From Parabacteroides sp. PH5-46 (lineage in GTDB: Bacteria > Bacteroidota > Bacteroidia > Bacteroidales > Tannerellaceae): DNA of 64,000 nucleotides. Numbering within the stretch: position 1 is the first letter of the stretch; each line of letters starts with the position of its first letter. The stretch spans positions 1-64,000 of the forward strand of contig NZ_JARXXA010000007.1 in NCBI RefSeq assembly GCF_029892785.1. The letters are read 5' to 3'. Made by a program: the position numbers and the translations under genes. The notes beneath the pieces are model-generated. The model had not been told where the DNA came from. It searched no databases and saw nothing but the letters and a program-made list of their open reading frames with translations. This document shows, in pieces, positions 7,961 to 15,550 of this stretch.

Positions 7961-8600
7961 ATGCTCATGAATGAAATCTTAAAAACGAGGTTTTTCAGTC
8001 TATTGTCTGAATCCTCACAAGTCACAAACGAAGAAATGCAAAGTGCCTATGGAAACTTCATCCAACATGTAAAGGCGGTTAGTTCCGAAAATGATTACGC
8101 TGCAATCTATCGGAATTTGAGTAATACTCGTATTGAGTTATCAGCCTTAGAACTCCTAAATCGGTACGAGCAGGGGGGAAAATGCCCTGAAATTTGCCTA
8201 TCTACAAAAGGCTTTAGCCATTGTCAATGCTGAATTAGAACTACTTAACCTCAAAATTCAACATCCGAAACAGTTTTATCAATCCAACCAACCAGCGTTT
8301 GAATCCGAACTATATATAATCCCTAAGTCAAAAGACTTCGGGATTGTTGCTTTAGCGGAAATCGTAATCACCCTTTTCTTTTCAAAGAAAGTATTCCAAC
8401 GGAACGGAAAACCCGCACACCTGAACCAAATTGCAGATGCTTTTGAAAAGGTTTTTAATTGTAGTTTTGGCAGTATCTATGACCAACAGAAAAAGGTATT
8501 CGACCGTAAACCATTCAATCGGACAAAAGCCCTCGACTTCCTGCGTAACCTCATAATCCGAAAGGATAAAGAGGACAGAAATAAACAAGATGAAAAATAA
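7961..8600 (+). pseudogene. Frameshifted RteC-like regulator gene
   Basis: The first frame (from ATG at 7961) encodes ILKTRFFSLLSESSQVTNEE and continues to RYEQGG, then runs into an early stop. After a run of six G at 8172-8177 a different frame stays open to 8600, giving NALKFAYLQKALAIVNAEL, then PKSKDFGIVALAEIVITLFF and a C-terminal RKPFNRTKALDFLRNLIIRK. That tail resembles the RteC C-terminal domain seen at 38161-38991. Removing one G restores a protein of about 212 residues. RteC homologues regulate excision of Bacteroides conjugative elements. The break may be a mutation in the homopolymer or a sequencing error. Confidence 0.65.
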
Positions 8601-8648
8601 CCGTTTTGTAATATATTAAATACAAGTATGTTACAAAAAACTTTCGGG

Positions 8649-8666
8649 GGAGTAGTTAACTACTCC
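8649..8666. terminator. Terminator-like palindrome after rteC-like gene
   Basis: A perfect 18-bp palindrome GGAGTAGTTAACTACTCC followed by TCTTTTTCT. It probably ends the rteC-like transcript. Confidence 0.6.
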
Positions 8667-8695
8667 TCTTTTTCTGTTTCTCCATTCTGCCGAGC

Positions 8696-8750
8696 TTTGC
8701 TTCGTCAATGCATTGGATATAAGAAGTATTAATCTGTAAAACGAAGCAAA
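8696..8750 (+). promoter_or_regulatory. Conserved inverted-repeat leader before HTH gene
   Basis: Arms TTTGCTTCGT (8696-8705) and ACGAAGCAAA (8741-8750) are perfect 10-bp complements and end two bases before the ATG. The same leader, including CGTCAATGCATTGGA and GTATTAAT, precedes the paralogue at 37533-37865 on the minus strand (about 37866-37927). It could be an operator or an RNA hairpin hiding the ribosome binding site. Confidence 0.55.
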
Positions 8751-8752
8751 TC

Positions 8753-9109
8753 ATGTATATCAATAATGAAGATTTTGAAATGTGGATGCAAAAGCTATCC
8801 AAGAAATTGAACGATATAGGTCAAGACCTGAAATCGCTCATCAACACCAAAGAGGTATTTGACGAAGACGAGAAACTGCTCGATAATCAAGATTTAGCCT
8901 TTCTCCTAAAAGTATCTTACCGAACATTACAGCGGTATCGTTCCAGTAAAAAACTACCTTTCTTTATGATTGCCCACAAAACCTATTACCGCACTTCTGA
9001 TGTTCGGGAGTTTGTGCGAGCGCACATGGATTTTCAAACCTATCAGGATTTTGAAAAGAAGCACCCAAAGCCCAAAGACAAGGATAAAAAAGACGAAAAA
9101 GAGGAATGA
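8753..9109 (+). CDS. Helix-turn-helix protein of mobile elements
   Basis: A 118-residue protein with an N-terminal helical region (residues 1-45), a helix-turn-helix core (DNQDLAFLLKVSYRTLQRYR, then AHKTYYRTSDVREFVRAHMD) and a very charged Lys-rich tail. Its paralogue is at 37533-37865 in E1 and a deleted copy is at 98-211 in E3, so all three elements carried it. The likely role is an accessory DNA-binding factor for excision or mobilization. Its ATG directly follows the conserved inverted-repeat leader. Confidence 0.75.
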   Translation: MYINNEDFEMWMQKLSKKLNDIGQDLKSLINTKEVFDEDEKLLDNQDLAFLLKVSYRTLQRYRSSKKLPFFMIAHKTYYRTSDVREFVRAHMDFQTYQDFEKKHPKPKDKDKKDEKEE

Positions 9110-9305
9110 TTCTACTTTCTATGATTTAAGCAGAATAGAGCAAATGAAAGAGGCTTGCTTTTGGTTTACGCCTCCTGTAAATAGCTCCGCATTTAGCAGA
9201 AACAACTTCGTCTCTCGGCTCTGCCTGTTTCGCTAAATTAAGCAAGAGGGAACTGGACTTCGTCCTGTTCTTCCTCTTGCCCTGCGGGTCAAAGCCTTCG
9301 GCTTT

Positions 9306-9370
9306 AGCGGTTTAACATAAACCGCTATAATTAGTCCAATAATTAGCCTTTTGTGTTTATCGCTAATTAT
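9306..9370. other. Candidate oriT hairpins before bfmA
   Basis: The stretch 9110-9412 has no gene. It holds two inverted repeats: AGCGGTTT/AAACCGCT (9306-9313 and 9319-9326) and ATAATTAGC/GCTAATTAT (9339-9347 and 9362-9370, 14-base loop), directly upstream of the mobilization genes. This is where an origin of transfer is expected in small mobilizable elements. The part before 9300 is shared with E3 (212-345). No nick site can be assigned from the sequence alone. Confidence 0.4.
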
Positions 9371-9412
9371 CAGACTTTTAATGACATGAAATTCCATTAA
9401 AAAGTAATTATC

Positions 9413-9901
9413 ATGAAAGATGAAGCCCCAAAGATTATATATACTACTGTTTCCATAGACAAGGAAACAGGACGTTTAGTAGAAAAGATATGTAAACGCT
9501 ATTCGTTGAAAAAGAGCGAAGTTGTAAAGCTGGCATTCCTGTATCTGGATAAAGCACATATTAACCCTGCGGATGCTCCCGAATCGGTAAAATCAGAACT
9601 TGCCAAGATTAATAAACGGCAGGATGATATTATCCGCTTCATTCGCCACTACGAAGAAGAACAACTCAACCCGATGATACGAACAAGCCATTCAATAGCC
9701 GTTAAGTTCGATACGGCTGTCGGAATCCTGACGGAAAAAGTAAATTTAGAAATAAACACCTCAAAAGATAACCTTGTCAATGTACTGAAAAAGTTGGACG
9801 AACATTTCGGTAAAATAGCAGTAGTAATAAATAACCAGTCCGCAAGCCTTGATAAACTATCTGCTACTATTGACAATCATTCCAGGACGATTAATAGCTA
9901 A
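9413..9901 (+). CDS. bfmA: BfmA/BtgA family mobilization protein, C-terminally shortened
   Basis: A 162-residue relaxosome accessory protein. The N-terminus (KIIYTTVSIDKETGRLVEKI, then YSLKKSEVVKLAF) has the look of a ribbon-helix-helix DNA-binding domain, and the rest is helical. It precedes the DUF5712 relaxase-like gene, the usual arrangement in Bacteroides mobilizable elements. The TAA at 9899-9901 is followed in the same frame by 45 further sense codons (TQVQQRNNQKLLKLISLYSE to SLRAEINDLINE) ending at 10039. The ancestral protein was therefore probably about 208 residues. Whether the short form works is unknown. Confidence 0.8.
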   Translation: MKDEAPKIIYTTVSIDKETGRLVEKICKRYSLKKSEVVKLAFLYLDKAHINPADAPESVKSELAKINKRQDDIIRFIRHYEEEQLNPMIRTSHSIAVKFDTAVGILTEKVNLEINTSKDNLVNVLKKLDEHFGKIAVVINNQSASLDKLSATIDNHSRTINS

Positions 9902-10042
9902 ACCCAGGTACAACAAAGGAATAATCAGAAGCTATTGAAATTAATCTCCCTGTATTCGGAGCTTGCCACTTGTGGAGTAATGGACGGCAAGCGTAAAGAG
10001 AGCCTAAGAGCCGAGATTAACGACTTGATAAACGAGTAACCC

Positions 10043-10987
10043 ATGAATATAGATTTCCCGCCACCGTCCAAAGGCACATACAACAATGCAGGCAGTAGCA
10101 GAAAGCTATGCAACTATTTAGAACATGAGGACTTAGAGCGCATGGAGCAGGGAATCTATACCGAAGGATTCTTCAACCTGACAGATGACAATATCTACAA
10201 ATCACAGGTTATAAAAGATATAGACAGCAATATCGGGCAACTTATGAAAACGGATGCCAAGTTTTATGCTATCCATGTCAGCCCATCGGAAAAAGAACTT
10301 CGGGCAATGGGTAACACCGAACAAGAACAAACCGAAGCCATGAAACGGTATATCCGTGAAGTGGTTATTCCTGAATATGCCAAGAACTTCAATAAAGGAC
10401 TATCGGCAGATGATATAAAGTTTTACGGCAAGATACATTTCAGCCGGGACAGGTCAAGTAACGAACTAAATATGCACTGTCATTTGATTGTCAGCCGTAA
10501 AGACCAATCCAACAAAAAGAAACTATCTCCACTTACCAATCACAAGAATACCACGAAAGGAACGGTTAAGGGTGGTTTTGACAGGAAGAACCTGTTCCAA
10601 CAAGCAGAGCAAGGATTTGATAGGCTATTCGGCTACCAACGGCAATTAACCGAATCCTTTGAATACTACAATACCATGAAGAACGGAAGTATCTCTGACC
10701 AACTTAATATGCAGGAACGCCAGATTTTCGATGAAAGAAAAAATACAGATATGCAGACTGGCTTGTATGCAGATAAGCAAGGCGAACCGAATGAAAACAA
10801 GGTTGCATATAAACAAGACGACAACCTTTCAAACGATATTGAAAATAAGCAAAGTTTCAATCTCCCTGATTTGGGTTTATCCTCTGCATTAGGTTTGCTT
10901 ACTCCTGAACCGAATAATACAGAAGAACAACAAATTCCCGTGAAAAGAAAAAAGAAGAAACCAAATAAGAGAATAAGAAGAGGATAA
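10043..10987 (+). CDS. DUF5712 mobilization (relaxase-like) protein
   Basis: A 314-residue protein of the DUF5712 / BfmC type. A relaxase-like metal-binding motif MHCHLIVSRKD lies at about residues 152-162, after KIHFSRDRSSNELN. An N-terminal GTYNNAGSSRKLCNYLEHED segment is family-typical, and the C-terminus is highly basic (KRKKKKPNKRIRRG). It likely nicks and carries the element DNA during mobilization with BfmA. It starts three bases after the stop of the extended bfmA frame. Confidence 0.8.
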   Translation: MNIDFPPPSKGTYNNAGSSRKLCNYLEHEDLERMEQGIYTEGFFNLTDDNIYKSQVIKDIDSNIGQLMKTDAKFYAIHVSPSEKELRAMGNTEQEQTEAMKRYIREVVIPEYAKNFNKGLSADDIKFYGKIHFSRDRSSNELNMHCHLIVSRKDQSNKKKLSPLTNHKNTTKGTVKGGFDRKNLFQQAEQGFDRLFGYQRQLTESFEYYNTMKNGSISDQLNMQERQIFDERKNTDMQTGLYADKQGEPNENKVAYKQDDNLSNDIENKQSFNLPDLGLSSALGLLTPEPNNTEEQQIPVKRKKKKPNKRIRRG

Positions 10988-10997
10988 AAAACTATAA

Positions 10998-11414
10998 ATG
11001 AATACTATGTGCGAATATGAAGAAATACGGGAAGCAATAGATAGCTACCTGATGGAGCAGTTCAGATACCGCCGTTCCTTTGTCCGGCTTACACCTGATA
11101 ATATCGTAACCACCCGAAGAAATAGCCGGATAGACCTCTATTTGCGTATCAGGAGAATAGAAAGCCTATTTCCGCCCAATTGCCTTATTATAGCCCGAAT
11201 CGGCTTTCAAAAAGAACGCATAGGGCATGGCTCTCATTTCGTCAGGTTTTTAGCAGAAATAGCCATAAAATATGGTTTTAAGTATATTGGAATTGAATCA
11301 ACCAATGAGAAAAGCAGTTCATTTGCCAAGAAATTGGGTTTCTACTCAATAGACGGTTTAAACTATGCAATATCAGTGAAGAATCTCCTATCATATTTTC
11401 AAGATAAGAGATAG
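10998..11414 (+). CDS. GNAT-like N-acetyltransferase domain protein
   Basis: A 138-residue protein with a GNAT-like acetyl-CoA-binding region at residues about 72-115 (ERIGHGSHFVRFLAEIAIKY), followed by an SSFAKKLGFY motif typical of the fold. It is 10 bp downstream of the DUF5712 gene, so probably in the same transcript. Small GNAT proteins like this are common passengers beside mobilization genes in Bacteroidales; the substrate is unknown. Confidence 0.6.
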   Translation: MNTMCEYEEIREAIDSYLMEQFRYRRSFVRLTPDNIVTTRRNSRIDLYLRIRRIESLFPPNCLIIARIGFQKERIGHGSHFVRFLAEIAIKYGFKYIGIESTNEKSSSFAKKLGFYSIDGLNYAISVKNLLSYFQDKR

Positions 11415-11476
11415 TATAATTCTTTATTTATTTGATTTACAAAAGTACATTCCGGTAATAGAACGCCAACACCAAG

Positions 11477-11536
11477 CCGCAAGCGGTTTTTAGAAATTTC
11501 TTCCTTTTCATGCTGAAAAGAGTAAATTTCTAAAAA
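11477..11536. other. Long nested hairpin in intergenic region 11415-11746
   Basis: This 330-bp gap has no gene. A short GC hairpin CCGCAAGCGG (11477-11486) runs directly into TTTTT. It is followed by a large stem-loop with outer arms 11487-11499 and 11524-11536 (TTTTTAGAAATTT / AAATTTCTAAAAA) and inner arms CTTTTCA/TGAAAAG around a TGC loop. It may terminate the mobilization transcript. A similarly built hairpin is at 37443-37507 in E1. Confidence 0.5.
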
Positions 11537-11746
11537 GTGTTGTCTTATCTATTCCCTGCATGAATGAGATGTATATCAATTAAAAAAAGAAAAAAATATG
11601 TGTAGGGGATTAAGTATTTACGCCAGACACAGCCACTTTCAGCCATTGCACCCCATTTCGTAAAACCTGCCTGAAATCTACTTTCCTTTGCCTGAAAATC
11701 ATTGCAATGAGAATAATTTCAGTAATCAGTAAAAACAGATTTTAAT

Positions 11747-12031
11747 ATGGATATAGTAGCAATCGAAAGCAAAACGTTCGAACAGATGAGAGGACGTTTT
11801 GAGGATTTTGCCCGACAGATAAAAATCCTTTGTGGGGAGAATCAGGATAAAGAACAATGGTTAGGCAACGATGATGTTTGTAGCCTTCTGCAAATATCGC
11901 CGAGAACATTACAGTCATACAGGGATAACGGTATTCTGCCTTATTCGCATATTGGGCGTAAATGTTATTACAAGGTATCGGATATTGAGAATTTAATCAG
12001 TCAGTCACAAAGAAGCAAAGAGCAAAAATGA
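11747..12031 (+). CDS. Small helix-turn-helix protein
   Basis: A 94-residue protein of the same family as 458-748 and 45820-46104: N-terminus MDIVAIESKTFEQMRGRFED, helix-turn-helix at about residues 43-80 (CSLLQISPRTLQSYRDNGIL, then GRKCYYKVSDIENLIS). Its TGA stop overlaps the next ATG (ATGA). It is the first gene of a three-gene operon that ends in a second helix-turn-helix gene; the role is inferred to be control of excision. Confidence 0.78.
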   Translation: MDIVAIESKTFEQMRGRFEDFARQIKILCGENQDKEQWLGNDDVCSLLQISPRTLQSYRDNGILPYSHIGRKCYYKVSDIENLISQSQRSKEQK

Positions 12032-12306
12032 AAACAGAAAATGTCAATTTAGATAGGTTGGTTGGTAATTGGGAGAGCATAAATTTGAATCCGACAGTTA
12101 TTATATACCGAAGCGGAGAAAGCTATTTACTTAGTGTTATCCACATGAACGAAACAAGCAAACAGGCAAGCCCTGCTACCTACGAGATACAGAAAGATGA
12201 AGACGGCTTCTTTATCAACTATAACCTGAAACGGACGGCTATCAGCTATGATATAAAACTGGGTATATTAACTATCTCCGCATTGGGCGACTATATACGG
12301 AACTAA
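12028..12306 (+). CDS. DUF3876 domain protein
   Basis: A 92-residue small protein with an alternating beta-strand pattern (LVGNWESINLNPTVIIYRSG, then YLLSVIH and a closing KLGILTISALGDYIR). It fits the DUF3876 family found next to helix-turn-helix genes on Bacteroidales mobile elements. It is translationally coupled to the preceding gene through an ATGA overlap. The function is unknown. Confidence 0.65.
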   Translation: MKTENVNLDRLVGNWESINLNPTVIIYRSGESYLLSVIHMNETSKQASPATYEIQKDEDGFFINYNLKRTAISYDIKLGILTISALGDYIRN

Positions 12307-12319
12307 AAAAGATACAACA

Positions 12320-12601
12320 ATGGAAATATTAGATAAGAAATCAACGGAAATAACTTCTTTCTTCACGGGATTGGATGAGTTACTGGATACTATCGGGCAA
12401 GCCCTTAAAAGCCGAACTCCACACCTGAATGGAGAAAAACTCCTGTCAAACCGTGATATCTGTCGGATGCTTCACGTTTCGTTCCGGACGTTACAGGATT
12501 GGCGGGATACTGGCAAAATCCCATTTATTCAGATTAAGGGAAAGATTTTGTATAAGGAATCGGAGATACTGAATTTGGTAGAAAATAATATCATTAAGTA
12601 A
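12320..12601 (+). CDS. Small helix-turn-helix protein
   Basis: A 93-residue protein related to 756-1049 and 46111-46392. The helix-turn-helix is at about residues 42-85 (NRDICRMLHVSFRTLQDWRD, then GKILYKESEILNLVE). It is the third gene of the operon, 13 bp after DUF3876. It probably works as a pair with 11747-12031, as the paired genes do in E1 and E3. Confidence 0.78.
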   Translation: MEILDKKSTEITSFFTGLDELLDTIGQALKSRTPHLNGEKLLSNRDICRMLHVSFRTLQDWRDTGKIPFIQIKGKILYKESEILNLVENNIIK

Positions 12602-12627
12602 ACAAAATCTATACTAATAAAGCAATT

Positions 12628-12663
12628 GAAAAGACCTGTAAGAAGTAGCTTGTAGGTCTTTTC
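12628..12663. terminator. Bidirectional terminator
   Basis: A 10-bp perfect inverted repeat GAAAAGACCT / AGGTCTTTTC with partly pairing inner bases, between convergent transcription units (12601 and 12669), with T-rich flanks on both strands. Confidence 0.7.
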
Positions 12664-12668
12664 TGTAA

Positions 12669-13748
12669 CTATTTGAGAAGACTATTGTAGACTTTTCTTG
12701 CATTATTCCAGAATTCACTCGCTTTTTCTCGTTTAAATGAAGTAGTTGGTGCATAATATACTTTTTTATTACCTTTAGTACCTTCTATATTTCCTGTATT
12801 AATAACCGATACTTCAAATATTTTAGGACTACCTTTGAATTCTGCTTTTATAATTAGTAAAGCAGAAGTTCTAATGCTTTTGAATTCGTAGGTCATTGCA
12901 GTAAAGACACAACCGCTATTTTCTGCTTGCCGAACAAATGAATGTTCCCTTAAATTTCGACCATCCAAAACCGCTTGGCTAATTCCACCTAAGTCCTTTT
13001 CACTTACTTCCTCTAAGGTCTCTTCCTCTCCCTCTTCTTCTATCTCTAGAACATTTCCTCTTCTCTTAAATGTTAGCTGTTTGATATCTAACAAAGCCCA
13101 TTCTTTTTTGTCAAAACCCTCTTTTGCTAATCTATCAAAAAAAGTAATAACATCTTGCTCTTGTAGGTCATCGATTTTCAATGTCGCTATTTCAGCAGAT
13201 TTTGCTCCAATAACCATTTGCATGAGTTTTAGAACCTCTTTCCCGTCAGAAGAACTGGAACCATCAACTTCTACTTGCCAAGAACCATCAGGTAAATTAA
13301 AGAAAAAGAATTCTGTATTATATTTTTCGCCTTGTAAAAATTCAATTTTTCCCGACTTGTGTTTAGTATATTCAATTTCGCCTTTACAACATACTATTTC
13401 CTCGCTTCTTTTCTCTCTAGACAATGTCTTAAGTTGATAGCCTTTTGATTGCAATTGCCCATATTCTCTCAAACGATTATACAAAGATTCTAAATCAAAA
13501 TCCGTGTCTTTAGGCTTAATAGTAAAACCACTTAGAGATTGCTTATTTGATGTTTGGTACGAGGCTTCCCTTATTTCCTCTAAATCAGACAATTCGTATA
13601 ATAGGGATGAGAGTTCTTTTACTAAATCATCCTTACTGGCATTAGTTAAAATAAGACCTCTTGATTGAGCAAACTTATTGATAAAAGCTCTCGTTTGTGC
13701 ACTAAGAACTTCATAAATATCATATGTGGGAGGGTATTTTGTTATCAT
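12669..13748 (-). CDS. Unrecognised protein C of three-gene cassette (SAP-like N-terminus)
   Basis: A 359-residue protein with no family I can name. The ATG at 13748 overlaps the preceding stop (ATGA). The N-terminal stretch FAQSRGLILTNASKDDLVKE (about residues 26-45) has the helix-loop-helix spacing of a SAP-like nucleic-acid-binding motif. A mixed alpha/beta middle follows (FFFFNLPDGSWQVEVDG, MVIGAKSAEIATLKIDDL), then a long acidic segment (EIEEEGEEETLEEVSEKDL). A C-terminal beta-rich part follows (YEFKSIRTSALLIIKAEFKG). No transmembrane segment is seen. It is the last gene of a tightly overlapped operon with a nuclease-like protein; a defence role is inference only. Confidence 0.6.
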   Translation of the reverse strand: MITKYPPTYDIYEVLSAQTRAFINKFAQSRGLILTNASKDDLVKELSSLLYELSDLEEIREASYQTSNKQSLSGFTIKPKDTDFDLESLYNRLREYGQLQSKGYQLKTLSREKRSEEIVCCKGEIEYTKHKSGKIEFLQGEKYNTEFFFFNLPDGSWQVEVDGSSSSDGKEVLKLMQMVIGAKSAEIATLKIDDLQEQDVITFFDRLAKEGFDKKEWALLDIKQLTFKRRGNVLEIEEEGEEETLEEVSEKDLGGISQAVLDGRNLREHSFVRQAENSGCVFTAMTYEFKSIRTSALLIIKAEFKGSPKIFEVSVINTGNIEGTKGNKKVYYAPTTSFKREKASEFWNNARKVYNSLLK

Positions 13749-14656
13749 TTTATATTCGTTATAAATGCAGGCAATTCTCGACAAGAATCCATATCTTTTA
13801 TTTCAAAGTCAATATTATCTTCTTTATACAGTTTTATTATATCCGGTTCTATTTTACGGAATTCTTCATCTCTGTGATATTTATATATAATCAATTTCCG
13901 TGATTCATCTATAAATAAAAAGGAAAGCAAAACTGATTTTAATAGCCTAAATGACTGCGTGTTTAACTCTCCAAAGTAGAAGACTATATTCAATTCAGCT
14001 CCTGAATTATCTTTAGATTGTCCCAGTATGAATTTTGAAAAAATATAGTCTAAAGATAAAATAGACGTCCTTTGAACTGCTCTGTTATTTATAAATGAGG
14101 AAGGATAATAAAACTTAAATTCATTAAAATCTTTAATCACCGAATGTATTGAGCAAAGTTTAGATATTAAGTCATTATCAATTATATATATCTTATTAAA
14201 AATAGAACTTTTTAAAGGTTTGGTAGATACTGTAATATTTTCAACCATTTCTCGAAAACGAGGACGAAAAGATTTATATTCATCAGTGTTACTAAACCAA
14301 ATGAATATTATACCAATTTTCAAATCTGATATTTCTTGAAATATAGGATGTCTATCAAAGAGTTCTTTAGAGCCTCTCAATGTTGATATCTTTAAATTCA
14401 ATCTATCAACCCAAGCTTGTAATGCTGATTGACTAAGACTAGTTGTCAAATAACATTTAGCTTCAATTATCAGACTTTCTGGAATATCTTTAGCCGGATT
14501 TTTTATACTGTACAAACAGTCAATCCCATACTCCACGTTGTCAGTACCCTCAACATCCATACCACTGTCGCCAATTTTTTCCCATGAAAGCAGATTTAAT
14601 AAGGCTATAGCCTGTTGAGTCCAAAGTTCTCCCTTATATTGTGAATCTTCACCCAT
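13745..14656 (-). CDS. Putative PD-(D/E)XK nuclease-like protein B of three-gene cassette
   Basis: A 303-residue protein. The N-terminal 95 residues carry a pattern like a PD-(D/E)XK nuclease: a helix with a possible Glu (KGELWTQQAIALLNL), YGIDCLY with Asp46, then SLIIEAKCY with Glu65 and Lys67, then a helix QSALQAWVDRLNLKI. The remainder is an unrecognised alpha/beta region (IGIIFIWFSNTDEYKSFRPR; ELNIVFYFGELNTQSFRLLK). The start overlaps the upstream gene by eight bases and the stop overlaps the next by four, so the three proteins are made together. The nuclease call rests on motif spacing alone. Confidence 0.6.
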   Translation of the reverse strand: MGEDSQYKGELWTQQAIALLNLLSWEKIGDSGMDVEGTDNVEYGIDCLYSIKNPAKDIPESLIIEAKCYLTTSLSQSALQAWVDRLNLKISTLRGSKELFDRHPIFQEISDLKIGIIFIWFSNTDEYKSFRPRFREMVENITVSTKPLKSSIFNKIYIIDNDLISKLCSIHSVIKDFNEFKFYYPSSFINNRAVQRTSILSLDYIFSKFILGQSKDNSGAELNIVFYFGELNTQSFRLLKSVLLSFLFIDESRKLIIYKYHRDEEFRKIEPDIIKLYKEDNIDFEIKDMDSCRELPAFITNIK

Positions 14657-15329
14657 GTATATTGTCTTTTATGTTTTCTAATATAGGATAAAAATCATCT
14701 TCTTCACATTTTATACTTAGTGTATTTGAAGAGATAATTAAATAATAATCTTTCTGGCTAACGATATTGATTGAAACTTTCAATACGTCATTTGCATAAC
14801 TATTGATAAGCTCTTTACCTATAACTTGATTTGATATTTTTGCTATGTATTTTCCCAGAACTCCGTCACTATATTTAAAGTTTTTAATAATAATTTCTTC
14901 AATATTAAATGATTGATTATTACATGAGATCTTTCTCATAATATCAACAGGAGTAAAGCCAAAATCATTATAAGAGAGAGGGGTTTCAAGAGTACTTCTT
15001 AACGCACTTTTTATCTTATTATGATTTGCATTTGCTCCAAAAGAGTACAATAGGTTTTTATTAAAATCCATACAGAATGGAATTTTCTCATAAATAGGTA
15101 TTTCAATTTTTTTTAAATCATTTATATCTGGATTAAAACCTAGAATAGACGTAATAGTCCGTTTTATTAAAGTAGAATATAAAATGCCTTCATTGATTTC
15201 AAGATCAGAATAACCAATACCATTGTCTTCTGTGTATTCTATATCTTTTAAGATATGAAATATGTCTTCCATAAGAGAATTGTCTTCTATAGAAAAACGA
15301 CTGAACATTATGTTGGTTCTCTTTTTCAT
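14649..15329 (-). CDS. Unrecognised protein A of three-gene cassette
   Basis: A 226-residue protein with no family I recognise. The open frame extends upstream, but the ATG at 15329 is chosen: it has AGGAG five bases before it and a -7 box TATCTTTG at 15347-15354 (minus strand). A conserved-looking central block IPFCMDFNKNLLYSFG (about residues 84-99) is followed by a helix and a beta-rich C-terminus ending in EDDFYPILENIKDN. It is the first gene of the operon. The sequence is visibly AT-rich compared with the neighbouring mobilization genes. Confidence 0.6.
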   Translation of the reverse strand: MKKRTNIMFSRFSIEDNSLMEDIFHILKDIEYTEDNGIGYSDLEINEGILYSTLIKRTITSILGFNPDINDLKKIEIPIYEKIPFCMDFNKNLLYSFGANANHNKIKSALRSTLETPLSYNDFGFTPVDIMRKISCNNQSFNIEEIIIKNFKYSDGVLGKYIAKISNQVIGKELINSYANDVLKVSINIVSQKDYYLIISSNTLSIKCEEDDFYPILENIKDNIHG

Positions 15330-15346
15330 AACTCCTTGATTTTCTA

Positions 15347-15354
15347 CAAAGATA
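15347..15354 (-). promoter_or_regulatory. -7 box of three-gene cassette
   Basis: On the minus strand TATCTTTG, a TAnnTTTG match, 17 bp before the ATG at 15329. It supports transcription of the cassette from its own promoter. Confidence 0.6.
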
Positions 15355-15550
15355 CAATCTTTATAGAAATATAAATAATTATTCCTAAAAAAATAGACAT
15401 ATATAGTCTTGACTTTCAGGCAAAACATTATATCTAAGACTCCTTATTGTCGATTTCTCCATATTGATTTCCTGCAAATAGCATTTTGAAGTAAAATAAA
15501 GGTACTAAATTTAAGAAAAAGCACCTTTCAACCCTTTTAATATAGGAATA

